DNA of 64,000 nt, taken from positions 331,423 to 395,422 of the forward strand of contig NZ_BPKW01000001.1 of NCBI RefSeq assembly GCF_019656015.1. The letters run 5' to 3'. The stretch comes from Leuconostoc inhae (GTDB lineage: Bacteria > Bacillota > Bacilli > Lactobacillales > Lactobacillaceae). Made by a program: the position numbers and the translations under genes. The notes below the pieces were generated by a model. It was not told the origin of the DNA. It was given only the letters and a program-made list of their open reading frames with translations, and did no database searches. Positions 44,455 to 53,575 of this stretch are shown here, piece by piece; the first letter of the stretch is position 1; each line of letters opens with the position of its first letter.

Positions 44455-45360
44455 ATGCAATTAAATAAAAGAAAACCAGGATTAGGACTGTTGCTAGCAT
44501 TCCTAAGTCCTTTTTTATGGGCAGTTTCTGGTATCGTTGCCGAAGATTTATTTTCACACGCTAATATAACCGTCAATTGGCTAGTTACACTTCGTATGCT
44601 AATATCAGGCTTATTAATTCTACTATACGCAGCTATTAAACATCAAAAAATATTCGCTATTTTTCATAACCTTAAAGATTGTCTTCAACTGATTATATTC
44701 ACTGTTTTTGGCATGACAGCTTTGCAATTTACATTTTTCAAAGCAGTAGATACAGGTAACGCTGCTACTGCGACCGTCTTACAGTATCTAGCGCCCATAC
44801 TCATCATACTTTTCTTATCATTGATTAATCAAAAACTTCCAAATGGAGCAGACACTATTTCAGTGATTTTGGCTATATTAGGCACAGTACTCATTGTGAC
44901 ACAAGGACATTTCAATTCGCTAAATGTCCCTCTAATCGCTGTATTCTGGGGTGTGATGGTGGCATTTAGTGACGTCGTTTATACGCTATTACCTAACAAA
45001 TTAATTGGTAAATATGGCGCCTTAACCATAGTAGGGTGGTCTATGTTGATTGGTGGACTCATCATGAACTTTTTATTTCAACCATGGGGGAGTTCTCCTA
45101 AATTAAATACTGTTATTATTATTGAATTATTAATAGTCATAGTCTTTGGAACTATGTTTGCCTACTTATTTTATTTGCAAAGTTTACAATATATTGAACC
45201 GACTACCGTTAGTGTCCTAGGTGCTGTGGAACCGCTCTCTTCTGCTATTTTAAGCGTGTTGTTTCTGAACATATCGTTTAATGCGACTGGTATTTTAGGC
45301 TTCATATTAGTGATTGGCGTTACTTTTTTACAGTATTGGTCAGTAAAAAAAATATATTAA
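44455..45360 (+). CDS. EamA/DMT family transporter
   Basis: A 301-residue membrane protein with ten predicted helices in two EamA repeats. LLLAFLSPFLWAVSGIVAE opens the first, and the second begins near LIAVFWGVMVAFSDVVYTL; FGMTALQFTFFKAVDTGNAATATVLQYLAPIL and FYLQSLQYIEPTTVSVLGAVEPLSSAILSVLFL are the conserved C-terminal repeat features. Members export amino acids or other metabolites; the substrate is unknown. GGGAG lies before ATG 44455. Single gene. Confidence 0.9.
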   Translation: MQLNKRKPGLGLLLAFLSPFLWAVSGIVAEDLFSHANITVNWLVTLRMLISGLLILLYAAIKHQKIFAIFHNLKDCLQLIIFTVFGMTALQFTFFKAVDTGNAATATVLQYLAPILIILFLSLINQKLPNGADTISVILAILGTVLIVTQGHFNSLNVPLIAVFWGVMVAFSDVVYTLLPNKLIGKYGALTIVGWSMLIGGLIMNFLFQPWGSSPKLNTVIIIELLIVIVFGTMFAYLFYLQSLQYIEPTTVSVLGAVEPLSSAILSVLFLNISFNATGILGFILVIGVTFLQYWSVKKIY

Positions 45361-45693
45361 CTTAGACATTAGTGACACACTAAACCTGTTTTTTTAATTT
45401 TTTCCATTCACTTTTAAAGCGAAAAAGCCTATCAATTCAGATTTTTCTTGCTGCTGCATTTAATTTTTTTGTTTAAAATTATTTAGATTGGTGCAATGAT
45501 GAACGTATCAGCGTCTTTCACTGCGACAAGCAAGTCGCTTAACCGCACACATTCCTAGAGAAAAAAGAGTCCGAACTATTGACTTGGGAGCAATATTCAA
45601 ATAAATTTAAAATAATTATCGTTAAAGCATGAAAAGAGCATGGTATTGTTGGTGAAAAGCTGATTACTCAATGGTGTAATGGATATGAAATAA

Positions 45694-45816
45694 TATGTTC
45701 AACAGATTGTCGGTTACGCCATTGAAAATGTTAAGGGTATTCTCGGCGTAGACGGTGTTAGTTCTGTGAAGAAAATAGCGAACAACCTAACTAACAATGA
45801 TAGTCGGTCGCGTTAA
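45694..45816 (+). pseudogene. Possible Asp23/Gls24 family remnant
   Basis: A 40-codon open stretch without a start contains QQIVGYAIENVKGILGVDGV, which resembles the core of alkaline-shock Asp23/Gls24 proteins (I-A-x-x-A-x-x-x-V-x-G-I-L-G-V-x-G). It stops at TAA 45814, well short of a full gene. The surrounding 45361-45900 otherwise shows no gene. Confidence 0.35.
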
Positions 45817-45902
45817 GTAAAAATAATTAATTAACAGAGTAGATAAAATAATTGGGGGGAACGAGGAAAACGATATTCTTTTTAATTTTTTTCGATTGAT
45901 TG

Positions 45903-45960
45903 TTGACAATTAAGTATTTTTAGAATAATATGTAACATGTTAACTAATAAAAGTTAACAT
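45903..45960 (+). promoter_or_regulatory. Promoter and MarR-type operator of the NTF2-like/MarR operon
   Basis: TTGACA (45903-45908), a 17-base spacer and TAATAT (45926-45931) form the promoter. ATGTTAACT (45937-45945) and AGTTAACAT (45952-45960) form a 9-bp inverted repeat over the expected start point, fitting autorepression by the MarR protein of the operon. Confidence 0.78.
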
Positions 45961-45990
45961 ATTACATACTTGGAGGAGATTGAGGAGCTT

Positions 45991-46389
45991 ATGGAAAAGC
46001 AAGAAATGAAAACATTAATAGAAAATGCTTATGAAGATGTATTAAATAGTCTTAAAGTAGAAAAAATAGAAAGCTATTTTGATACGCAATATCTCCAAAC
46101 AACAGATGGCGTAAACTCAAATTTAAACCAATTCAAACAGCATATTGTGGCCCTACAAAAAGTGACACGAAAAATACAAGTCACTGAATTTCAAGAAGAA
46201 ATGTTTGATATAGAAAATCAGAAAATAATTCTCCACTATGTCGTTAGTGTGACCAAAAATAGTGGCAAAGTAGGGCATGTTGAGGTGTTTGCCGTATTTA
46301 CAGTAAACAAGGATAAAATTATCAGGTGCGAAGAACTCACACGGGCATTAGATGACCAAACTTTAAATGACTTGGGTAGTAAAAAATGA
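45991..46389 (+). CDS. NTF2-like (SnoaL-type) small protein
   Basis: A 132-residue protein with the alpha-beta pattern of the NTF2-like cone fold: an N-terminal helix pair (LIENAYEDVLNSLKVEKIESYFDTQYLQTTDG), a middle helix and four C-terminal strands (QKIILHYVVSVTKNS, HVEVFAVFTVNKDKIIRCEELTRAL). The family includes enzymes and binding proteins, so no function can be assigned. ATG 45991 has TGAGGAG before it and is preferred to TTG 45970. It overlaps the MarR gene by 4 bases; the pair is probably a sensor-effector unit. Confidence 0.65.
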   Translation: MEKQEMKTLIENAYEDVLNSLKVEKIESYFDTQYLQTTDGVNSNLNQFKQHIVALQKVTRKIQVTEFQEEMFDIENQKIILHYVVSVTKNSGKVGHVEVFAVFTVNKDKIIRCEELTRALDDQTLNDLGSKK

Positions 46390-46850
46390 TGCAAGACTTA
46401 CAGAATAGTATAATTAAAAAATTGATTAGGTTGTACAGCGCTCAAGCACAAGTTCGAAATAAAAAAGACCATTTCAGTCAGTCAAATACTTTACAAAACG
46501 TTAATGGGACACTTTCATTAAGACAACTAGAAGCCCTGTCTTTAATCAATACAAACAATCAGTGTGATATTACAAAATTATCAAGTATGTTGTCTATTAG
46601 TAAACCAGCTGTTTCAAGGCTTATCAATAGACTCGAAGGGAACCAATTAATTACCGTTACTTCCGGTCAAGACAAAAGGCAAAAAATAGTTCAGCTAACT
46701 TCTCAAGGGAAAATATTGGCCGCACAACATGATCGTTTACACAGTGAAGCTGTTAAAGGCTATTTACATATTTTAGGTAGTTTTGATAATAGCGAGTTAC
46801 TAGCGATTGAGAAATTTATAGATGCACTGAATCAAAATTTAAAAGAGTAA
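46386..46850 (+). CDS. MarR family transcriptional regulator
   Basis: A 154-residue winged-helix regulator. LSLRQLEALSLINTNNQCDITKLSSMLSISKPAVSRLINRLEGNQLITV is the DNA-binding domain and SGQDKRQKIVQLTSQGKILA the beta-wing with the conserved D-x-R-x. It starts at ATG 46386 inside the end of the NTF2-like gene (ATGA overlap). The inverted repeat at 45937-45960 is its likely operator. The signal is unknown. Confidence 0.9.
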   Translation: MMQDLQNSIIKKLIRLYSAQAQVRNKKDHFSQSNTLQNVNGTLSLRQLEALSLINTNNQCDITKLSSMLSISKPAVSRLINRLEGNQLITVTSGQDKRQKIVQLTSQGKILAAQHDRLHSEAVKGYLHILGSFDNSELLAIEKFIDALNQNLKE

Positions 46851-46977
46851 CACTGTACACAATGTTTACATCTTAATTAGGCCTATTCCGATTGAGAAAA
46901 AATAAACTAATTGAATACTAATTATTGATAAACTTTAATCAATTCAAAAGCACTTAATTAGGACGAATACGACTGTT

Positions 46978-47139
46978 ATGATTAAATGTTTTTTTGTATA
47001 CAAAGGCCGGATTCCCGTAGGTGCCCTGTGTCAGAATTTTCGAATTAACAGAGGTATGGCAACATTAGAAATTGCAAACATGGTATTCTCAGATAATGAA
47101 AATCAGTTTCATCCTTTATCATCCCATTTAAAAGGGTAA
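46978..47139 (+). pseudogene. Possible fragment of an Rgg/Xre-type regulator
   Basis: An open frame of 53 codons contains VGALCQNFRINRGMATLEIA, which resembles the first helices of an Rgg-type helix-turn-helix (L-R-x-x-K-G-x-T-x-x-E-I-A). Nothing further of such a protein is visible and there is no ribosome site. The rest of 46851-47313 shows nothing. Confidence 0.25.
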
Positions 47140-47313
47140 GATTTTATAAAAATTAGGACTTGATCAAGTTAGGTTATTCTTTGTCCCATAAGTTTCAAAA
47201 GACTTTAATTTGCATGAATATATGCGTGAAAGTGTAGTAATTAGAGAAAAATAGTCATTAATATTTTTCGAAAATTAAAAAGCCGTGACTAATCACGACT
47301 TTCAACAGTTAAT

Positions 47314-47727
47314 TTAAACGCGTGTTGTTCCCCACCAATTGGGCATCAGTTCATTTAAAGTGATCGTCTCTCGTTTAGTATAATCAACCATTATTTCTGT
47401 GTCTGCGTTTTCAATGTTTAATTGCATTAAAAATTCTCGACAAGCACCACATGGCATTCCTCCGACGCCAGAAGGGGCCTCGTCTCTGAAAGCTATGATG
47501 CGTTTGATTTTTGTTTGCTTACTTTGTTGATACATGTTAAAAGCAGCGGCACGTTCAGCGCAAAGATGAAAAACACCGCATGTCGCTTCAAAACAATATC
47601 CTGTATATATTTGTCCGTCCTCCGCTTCTAGGGCACAAACAACATGTTCAGCGTATATAAATGGTGACACTTCATGTGGATTGTATAATACCTTTGCTTT
47701 GTTGTATAGTTTTTCCCAAATGTCCAT
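47314..47727 (-). CDS. Cytidine deaminase-like zinc deaminase
   Basis: A 137-residue member of the cytidine deaminase fold. The zinc site is complete: CAERAAAF with the catalytic glutamate and PCGACREFL with two cysteine ligands. In this protein the first ligand position is C (LCAERAA) as in tetrameric Cdd. ATG 47727 follows GAGGAG on the - strand. Compared with ordinary Cdd, the N-terminus (NPHEVSPFIYAEHVVCALEAEDGQIYTGYCFEATCG) differs, and this resembles the blasticidin-S deaminase/uncharacterised cytidine deaminase branch. Confidence 0.85.
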   Translation of the reverse strand: MDIWEKLYNKAKVLYNPHEVSPFIYAEHVVCALEAEDGQIYTGYCFEATCGVFHLCAERAAAFNMYQQSKQTKIKRIIAFRDEAPSGVGGMPCGACREFLMQLNIENADTEIMVDYTKRETITLNELMPNWWGTTRV

Positions 47728-47958
47728 CAAAAATCTCCTCTAAATTTAGTCAAATAAAATAATATGAATTCAAACCATTTTATAATATGTCACGTGGTAC
47801 TAAATTATGAAAAACATCTTAGCCGCATCATTTAAATAGCTCTCAACAATAAATTAAGCATAACATAAAGTTAATTCATTATTAATATACAAATAATTTG
47901 CTTATGAAATTTTAAAAAGCGTGTAATGAAATAAGGCGGTGTAGAAATGACCTATTTT

Positions 47959-48486
47959 TTAGTGTTGTGTTGAAATATTATATTGCATTTCAACGTCTAC
48001 TACGTTCAAATAGTGATTTACAACTTGTTGCCCAATATCCTTAAATCCTTGTTTTAAATAAAACTCATGAGCCGATGATCGTGCCGACAAACTCACTTGT
48101 TGATATCCTTGTTTTCGAAAATCATTAAGCGCCCAGCGTAATAAACGTGTTCCGAGCCCTTGTTGTTGATATTGCGTGCTAACAGCAAAAGACACCAACC
48201 GAATTGTATTTACATCTTTTTGATAAATTGAAAAAGTTGCAACTAAAACCTCAGCAATCGTAATACCGTAAAACTGATTGTTTTGTTCAATTGTCATTTC
48301 TTCAGGTGTAATTAACTTTTTGAGTGGCCCTCTCAAAACAGTATTTCTCAAATCTATACTTTGTCTATAAAGCTTTATGTTTGAAGTGTTGAATTTTGTT
48401 AAAATTGGCTTGTTAATTACCGAATCACACTTTTGTTTTGTATTGTTGGCTTCTTTCACGCTTTTTAATCTAACATTATTTTCCAT
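47959..48486 (-). CDS. GNAT family N-acetyltransferase
   Basis: A 175-residue acetyltransferase. YRQSIDLRNTVLRGPLKK is typical of the branch that begins with a L-R-x-x-V-L-R-x-P motif, and VSFAVSTQYQQQGLGTRLLRWAL holds the acetyl-CoA loop; SAHEFYLKQGFKDIG is the usual end. About 30 residues at the N-terminus lie outside the domain. AAGG stands 7 bases before ATG. Function unknown. Confidence 0.88.
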   Translation of the reverse strand: MENNVRLKSVKEANNTKQKCDSVINKPILTKFNTSNIKLYRQSIDLRNTVLRGPLKKLITPEEMTIEQNNQFYGITIAEVLVATFSIYQKDVNTIRLVSFAVSTQYQQQGLGTRLLRWALNDFRKQGYQQVSLSARSSAHEFYLKQGFKDIGQQVVNHYLNVVDVEMQYNISTQH

Positions 48487-48527
48487 TTCTGTACCTTATT
48501 TTCTAATAATATTCAAATTTTACACCA

Positions 48528-48896
48528 ATGTTTAGCTATTATCAATCTAGATTGTCTAGTTATTTATCTAATTATGTTGTACCACGCAGGAGAATAGATA
48601 AAATTGAACTTACTTTTGCATACTGTGATTTAGATTTATTAATTAATGGAACTGGTCGTAATAGTGAAACTGTACTAAAAAAATCGAAGAACGATTGTAT
48701 CAAGCTAAACGATAATTAAGATAAAGATATTCAAGAAACAAATGGTGTGATTATTGGTAATATAGTGACAGTGTTTGACAAAAAGCATCTTACTTTGAAG
48801 ATTGAAGCTAGTGATTATAATACCATCACAGTCATTTTGGATAAAAAGCGAAATGTGGTGCGCTTTGATGTTACGAACAGGGGTAAGGATAACTAG
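48528..48896 (+). pseudogene. Hypothetical gene interrupted by an in-frame stop
   Basis: A 63-codon frame from ATG 48528 ends at TAA 48717-48719 and the same frame then stays open for another 58 codons to TAG 48894. Both halves read like protein (CDLDLLINGTG before; NGVIIGNIVTVFDKKHLTLKIEAS and VILDKKRNVVRFDVTNRG after, the latter with beta-strand alternation). It looks like a gene of about 120 codons with a nonsense mutation. No family recognised. Confidence 0.45.
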
Positions 48897-48897
48897 C

Positions 48898-49206
48898 TCA
48901 AATATATATTATTAAAATAATGAAAAGTATTGTGATGATAAATCTAACAATATGGTGTTTGATGTGAAATGAATGGCTTTTCAATCCATTAAAAATTGCG
49001 GTTACGCTAAAGACTAATAACCCAATAATTGATATTATTTTAAAATATTCAGTTCCTAGGGAGTCTGAAAATAAAATGGCAATTCCACTAATTATGTTAA
49101 AAATGTTGCCTAATTTATTTTTTGAATTAACTTCCTTTATAGAGGCAAAAACCATTAGTAAAGCATACAAGGTTACGATTACTTTTACGATTATTGGAAA
49201 AAACAC
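48898..49206 (-). CDS. Small hypothetical membrane protein
   Basis: A 102-residue protein with four hydrophobic segments (IIVKVIVTLYALLMVFA, IFNIISGIAILFS, IISIIGLLVFSVTAIF, IVRFIITILFIILIIYI). It starts at GTG 49206 behind a weak AAGAGA. No family is recognised. It ends 2 bases after the stop of the broken gene on the other strand. Confidence 0.55.
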   Translation of the reverse strand: MFFPIIVKVIVTLYALLMVFASIKEVNSKNKLGNIFNIISGIAILFSDSLGTEYFKIISIIGLLVFSVTAIFNGLKSHSFHIKHHIVRFIITILFIILIIYI

Positions 49207-49689
49207 GACTTATTTCTCTTTTCTTATTTTTGTAAAACACAACACTAATTTTATCACAAAGTTAGTGATTTTATAAGTATTTGATTAGAATACAAGTTCA
49301 CGATGAGTAAATATATAAAAAGAAGACAATTATTGACTTAGGAGGAATGTACCTTCTTGCTCCGTTAGAAAAAATTCTCAGTACCGATGCGATGTGTGCA
49401 CACAGTGGCATGTATGTTACACCAAAGGTTCTGCAGTCGTGAAAACAACAAAAGTGTGAGAGACTATACATGCACAGAGATATAGTCAGTATGATTTATT
49501 TCATTTTTATGGTTGGCATTTGGCTTATCTATGTTGGGTTTAATTTCCCTACATTGTTGCTCTTTATGAGCTCAAATTACTCACTACGTTTATTGCTAGT
49601 GTGATAACCATTTTATTTAGTATAAGAGAATCGAGTACTGCTTGTGGTAAAATGAGTGTATATGAAGATTTGGCAGGAGCGAATAGACT
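49207..49689. other. 483-base gap before mcrB
   Basis: No supported gene. A 37-codon hydrophobic frame (49491-49604) without a ribosome site may be a membrane-protein remnant. AGGAG at 49675-49679 is the ribosome site for mcrB. Confidence 0.45.
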
Positions 49690-52107
49690 ATGACGACGGA
49701 AAAATTGGTTAAATACATTTACGATACACCGCTGGAAGAAACTAAATTTGATGATGATCAACAAAAGGGCGAACGAGCTTTGATTTTAATGTCTAAATAT
49801 GGTGATGATCAACAAAATGATTTAGAAAAAAGATTTGGGGATAAGATAAATTTTTCGAATATTAGGACAAAAAAAGCGTTAGAAGTCGCTATGTTAATTG
49901 AAAAATACAAGAGTAAAATGTCAAGCAATGAACCTAAACGATTACCTGTTACGCTTCAAGAACTTTTGAAACCATATTTTCCAGTAGAGACTAATTTTGA
50001 ACGAGTTAAGATTATCCGTCACCCATTTAATCAGTGGGAAAAAGATGGAAATTCAGACTATGTTGAGTATCAAAAGCGTCAAAATAAACCTATATTTAAT
50101 GATGTTGATTTTGTCGTTACAACAATTGGCTTAAAAGGTAAGGGTGAAGCTAGTACATTTGTAGGGGTTTATAAAGTTAAGTCTTCAGAACAGCACGATT
50201 GGGAAAATCCTAGTACAAAAGAAAAGCTAGAAAACATGTATTTTTACGATCTAAGCAAATTGTCTGGTTTTGAAGAATACGAAAGCAGCGTTGTGATTGA
50301 TTTTTCAGGAGCGATTAAGTGGCATCAATATTGGAAAAACAGAAAATATATTATTGACGAATTTAATCTCGAACAATATAAGACGCATAGACTTACTGAA
50401 ATCATGCAGGAATTAGTAAATTTTAGTGACTGGGCGTACACAGAAAACAATGGTAATTATTCAGGAGAAAAAGCTTCAACTAATAAATTCATAGAGGGTT
50501 ATAAGAAAAAAGTAGAAAACTCAGGTATTTATGTTGCTGGCGTTCGATTTGGGTGGAACTTCAATAAAGCATTTGGTGGAAGTCAGATGCGTACTAATGG
50601 GTATATTAATGATTACGAAAATAATATCGTATATGATCGTACCAACGAGAACGATAAAAGGCTCAGAGTTGAAGTGTTTACTGGCAGCGGTAGAGAAAAC
50701 TATAAGACTAAAAATTTAATCGAAATAAAAATTGGTGATGGTTCGCCATCATTAGAGCAAATCAAAGAAATCGTAAAAGATTATTGGCAATACAAAGAAA
50801 CTGAAAAAAACAAAAGTGATAATGAAAAGACACCTGCAAGTCCAGGCTGGAACAGAATCCTTTTCGGTCCTCCGGGTACTGGTAAAACATTCAGCATTAA
50901 ACAATTTAAAGAAGAATTAATTGAAGGGCAAACTTTACCACAACAGGTCATCAATCACGATTCATTAACTTGGAAAGATGCTACTCTATTGGCAATGAAG
51001 CAGGATGGTTATCGTTCACTTCAGGTTAAAGATATATCTGAAATTGATTTGCTGCAACAATACGCGAAAACAAAATCTAGTAAAAACGCATATCAGACAA
51101 TATCGACGATGATACTAAATAATGCAGATGAGAAATCGACAACTATATTAACGCGTAATGGTCTTGATTTGTTTACCAAGGATGAACATGATAATTGGTC
51201 GGTTACTGAAAACGGTAAGGTGGTGACAGCTGAAATTTCCAAGGCAATATCAGAAGAAAAATTGAGTGATGAGGACTTCTTTATAAAAGTAGTGACATTC
51301 CACCAGTCTTATGGTTATGAAGATTTTATCGAAGGAATTAACGCCGAAACTGAAGATGGGACTATTAGTTACCAAATCAAAGACGGTGTTTTTAAAAAGT
51401 TCTGTAATTATGCCAAGCAATATCCAGATAAGAATTTCTTGTTTGTAATTGATGAAATCAACCGTGGAAATATTAGTAAAATCTTTGGAGAGCTCATCAC
51501 ATTGATTGAACCTTCAAAACGACTTGAAGCATCTGAAGGCTTAAGCGTCACCCTTCCATACTCAGGCGATATATTTGGTGTTCCTCAAAATGTCTATATT
51601 CTCGGAACCATGAATACAGCAGACCGTTCGATTGCAATGATGGATACAGCCTTACGTCGTCGTTTCGAGTTTAAAGAGATGATGCCAAATTCAAATGTGA
51701 TCAGACAAGAAATTGGTGACAATGGCGAAGTAGATGGCATTGATATTGCAGCAAACCTTGATGCGATAAATCGAAGAATTGAGTTTCTCTACGATCGTGA
51801 ACACATATTGGGACACGCATTCTTCTTAGATATCAGTACAATTGAAGAACTTCAAATCATGTTTGAAAATAAGATTATCCCACTTCTCCAAGAGTATTTC
51901 TATGAAGATTATGCAAAAATAAAAGCTGTCTTGAATGACACGTTGCAAGTCTATATCGTAAAAGAAAAAGATGATACTGATCTGTTCTCATCAGAATTTA
52001 GTGAATTGCAAAATGATAACGAGAATGCCAAATATGCAGTAAATGCTGAGGTATCCATAGAAGACTTTAAAAAGTTTGCCCAAAACATCGTAAAAGTTGG
52101 TAAGTAA
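49690..52107 (+). CDS. mcrB: McrB-type GTPase/AAA+ subunit with a two-part N-terminal region
   Basis: An 805-residue protein. The C-terminal half is McrB: Walker A GPPGTGKT (residues 393-400), Walker B FLFVIDEINRGN (about 583-594) and the sensor/arginine region LGTMNTADRSIAMMDTALRRRF. McrB translocates on DNA with McrC as nuclease to cut modified foreign DNA. The N-terminus is not the classical McrB domain. Residues about 100-210 (RVKIIRHPFNQ, YVEYQKRQNKPIF, FVGVYKV, FYDLSKLSGFEEYESSVVIDF) resemble the domain found in front of GIY-YIG nucleases, and residues 215-365 form a second, unrecognised module. These should decide what DNA is recognised. mcrC follows after 2 bases. Confidence 0.9.
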   Translation: MTTEKLVKYIYDTPLEETKFDDDQQKGERALILMSKYGDDQQNDLEKRFGDKINFSNIRTKKALEVAMLIEKYKSKMSSNEPKRLPVTLQELLKPYFPVETNFERVKIIRHPFNQWEKDGNSDYVEYQKRQNKPIFNDVDFVVTTIGLKGKGEASTFVGVYKVKSSEQHDWENPSTKEKLENMYFYDLSKLSGFEEYESSVVIDFSGAIKWHQYWKNRKYIIDEFNLEQYKTHRLTEIMQELVNFSDWAYTENNGNYSGEKASTNKFIEGYKKKVENSGIYVAGVRFGWNFNKAFGGSQMRTNGYINDYENNIVYDRTNENDKRLRVEVFTGSGRENYKTKNLIEIKIGDGSPSLEQIKEIVKDYWQYKETEKNKSDNEKTPASPGWNRILFGPPGTGKTFSIKQFKEELIEGQTLPQQVINHDSLTWKDATLLAMKQDGYRSLQVKDISEIDLLQQYAKTKSSKNAYQTISTMILNNADEKSTTILTRNGLDLFTKDEHDNWSVTENGKVVTAEISKAISEEKLSDEDFFIKVVTFHQSYGYEDFIEGINAETEDGTISYQIKDGVFKKFCNYAKQYPDKNFLFVIDEINRGNISKIFGELITLIEPSKRLEASEGLSVTLPYSGDIFGVPQNVYILGTMNTADRSIAMMDTALRRRFEFKEMMPNSNVIRQEIGDNGEVDGIDIAANLDAINRRIEFLYDREHILGHAFFLDISTIEELQIMFENKIIPLLQEYFYEDYAKIKAVLNDTLQVYIVKEKDDTDLFSSEFSELQNDNENAKYAVNAEVSIEDFKKFAQNIVKVGK

Positions 52108-52109
52108 AG

Positions 52110-53381
52110 ATGGCTCAGAAAAAACGAACAACCTCTATACGAGAGTACGGGCGACTCTATGCTGATGGTGTTAATGTTTATAAACGTGACATTGATGAGT
52201 TGCGTGTTTATATTGATGAGCAGAATTCTTCAAATCAAACATCGATTGATGAATTTTTAAAGCCAATTAAAAACGGTGTTCAGGCCAATAATTATGTTGG
52301 TATCCTGCAGACAAAAACGGGTCTGACGATTGAAATCTTACCTAAAATTGCTGGAAGAACAGAAGAAGCAACCGATGAACAAGTCCGTAAATTGTTTTTA
52401 ACGATGCTGAAAACTGTTCGGCACATCAATGGTAAGAATTTCAAGATGACGAACCTTAATACTAAAAAGAATAACTTACTCGAAGTCTTTATCTCGATGT
52501 TTTTGAATGAATCAGATATGGTAATCAAGCGAGGGTTGAAATCATCGTATGTTACTGTTCAAAATAATGAGAAATTCCTCAAGGGTAAACTGTTAATGAC
52601 TCAACATCTTAGAAATAATACGATCAATCAATCGAATTTCTACAACGAGTATGATGAATTTTTGATCAACATTCCTGAAAACCAACTAGTTAAAACAACG
52701 CTGGAGTATTTATTGACTAAGAGCCTAGATAATGGCAATCTGAAATTAATTCAGGAGCAGTTGGGCTATTTTGAGTTTGTGGATGTTACTCATATGCCGG
52801 AACAAACTTTTCAAAAGATTCAAAATTTTAGAAATTATAAATACTATTCTCAAACATTGGACTGGTGTCTGATTTTTTTGAGTAGAAAATCATTTACTTC
52901 ATTTAAAGGGTATTCATTGGCTTTTGCGATTTTATTCCCAATGGAGGAAATATTTGAATCGTACATCGCTCATATGACTAAGAAATATTTACCAAACGCA
53001 AATGTAAGTGCTCAGGATAAGTCGTACTCACTTTTTGACAAAACACCTGAAACCAAAGCGGGATATCAATTGCGGCCAGACCTAGTAATTCGTAATGATA
53101 AAAATGCGATTATTGCAGACACAAAATGGAAGGTTCTCGAATCATATGGTCCGTCGCAAGCAGACTTATATCAGATGTACACCTATTATACAAGGTATTG
53201 CCATAAGGCTGAGGCAGTTCAGAAAGTTGTTTTGATATATCCGTATTCATCAAGATATACTGAAAATGAGTTTAGGAGCACTATTAGTGATTCAGAAGTG
53301 TTGGGTTCTAAAATCCAAGTGAGATTTGTAGATTTGCTAGGTAGTGATGTGGGTCAACAAATCGCAAAAATGTTTTCATAA
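52110..53381 (+). CDS. mcrC: McrC-type PD-(D/E)xK nuclease subunit
   Basis: A 423-residue McrC. The N-terminal part contains the McrB-contacting region (KNFKMTNLNTKKNNLLEVFISMFL) and the C-terminal nuclease core reads LRPDLVIRNDKNAIIADTKWK (about residues 322-343), with the D, D and K of the PD-(D/E)xK site; LYQMYTYYTRY follows. It starts 2 bases after mcrB. With McrB it forms a modification-dependent (type IV-like) restriction system; no methyltransferase is encoded nearby. Confidence 0.93.
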   Translation: MAQKKRTTSIREYGRLYADGVNVYKRDIDELRVYIDEQNSSNQTSIDEFLKPIKNGVQANNYVGILQTKTGLTIEILPKIAGRTEEATDEQVRKLFLTMLKTVRHINGKNFKMTNLNTKKNNLLEVFISMFLNESDMVIKRGLKSSYVTVQNNEKFLKGKLLMTQHLRNNTINQSNFYNEYDEFLINIPENQLVKTTLEYLLTKSLDNGNLKLIQEQLGYFEFVDVTHMPEQTFQKIQNFRNYKYYSQTLDWCLIFLSRKSFTSFKGYSLAFAILFPMEEIFESYIAHMTKKYLPNANVSAQDKSYSLFDKTPETKAGYQLRPDLVIRNDKNAIIADTKWKVLESYGPSQADLYQMYTYYTRYCHKAEAVQKVVLIYPYSSRYTENEFRSTISDSEVLGSKIQVRFVDLLGSDVGQQIAKMFS

Positions 53382-53519
53382 AAATCATTTGAAAAGCTTG
53401 ATATAGTCACATAAACCCGTTCAAGTTATCAACTCAATGGAGAAGGCCATGATAGCTAGTTTTGCTTGAATTATTACTGTCGGCAGATTATAAAATAAAA
53501 CTGAACACTTGCATAAAAA

Positions 53520-53575
53520 AGCTGCAGAGGCTTTAATGGTAATTGACTAAAGTCAACCATAAAGGATCTGCAGCT
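53520..53575. repeat. Long inverted repeat after mcrC
   Basis: AGCTGCAGA (53520-53528) pairs with TCTGCAGCT (53567-53575). After a 2-base mismatch the stem continues with CTTTA/TAAAG and TGGT/ACCA, then TTGACT/AGTCAA around AA. The tip, TTGACTAAAGTCAA, matches the Fnr-type pattern TTGAC-N4-GTCAA seen at 12311. There is no T run, so it is not a plain terminator. Confidence 0.55.
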
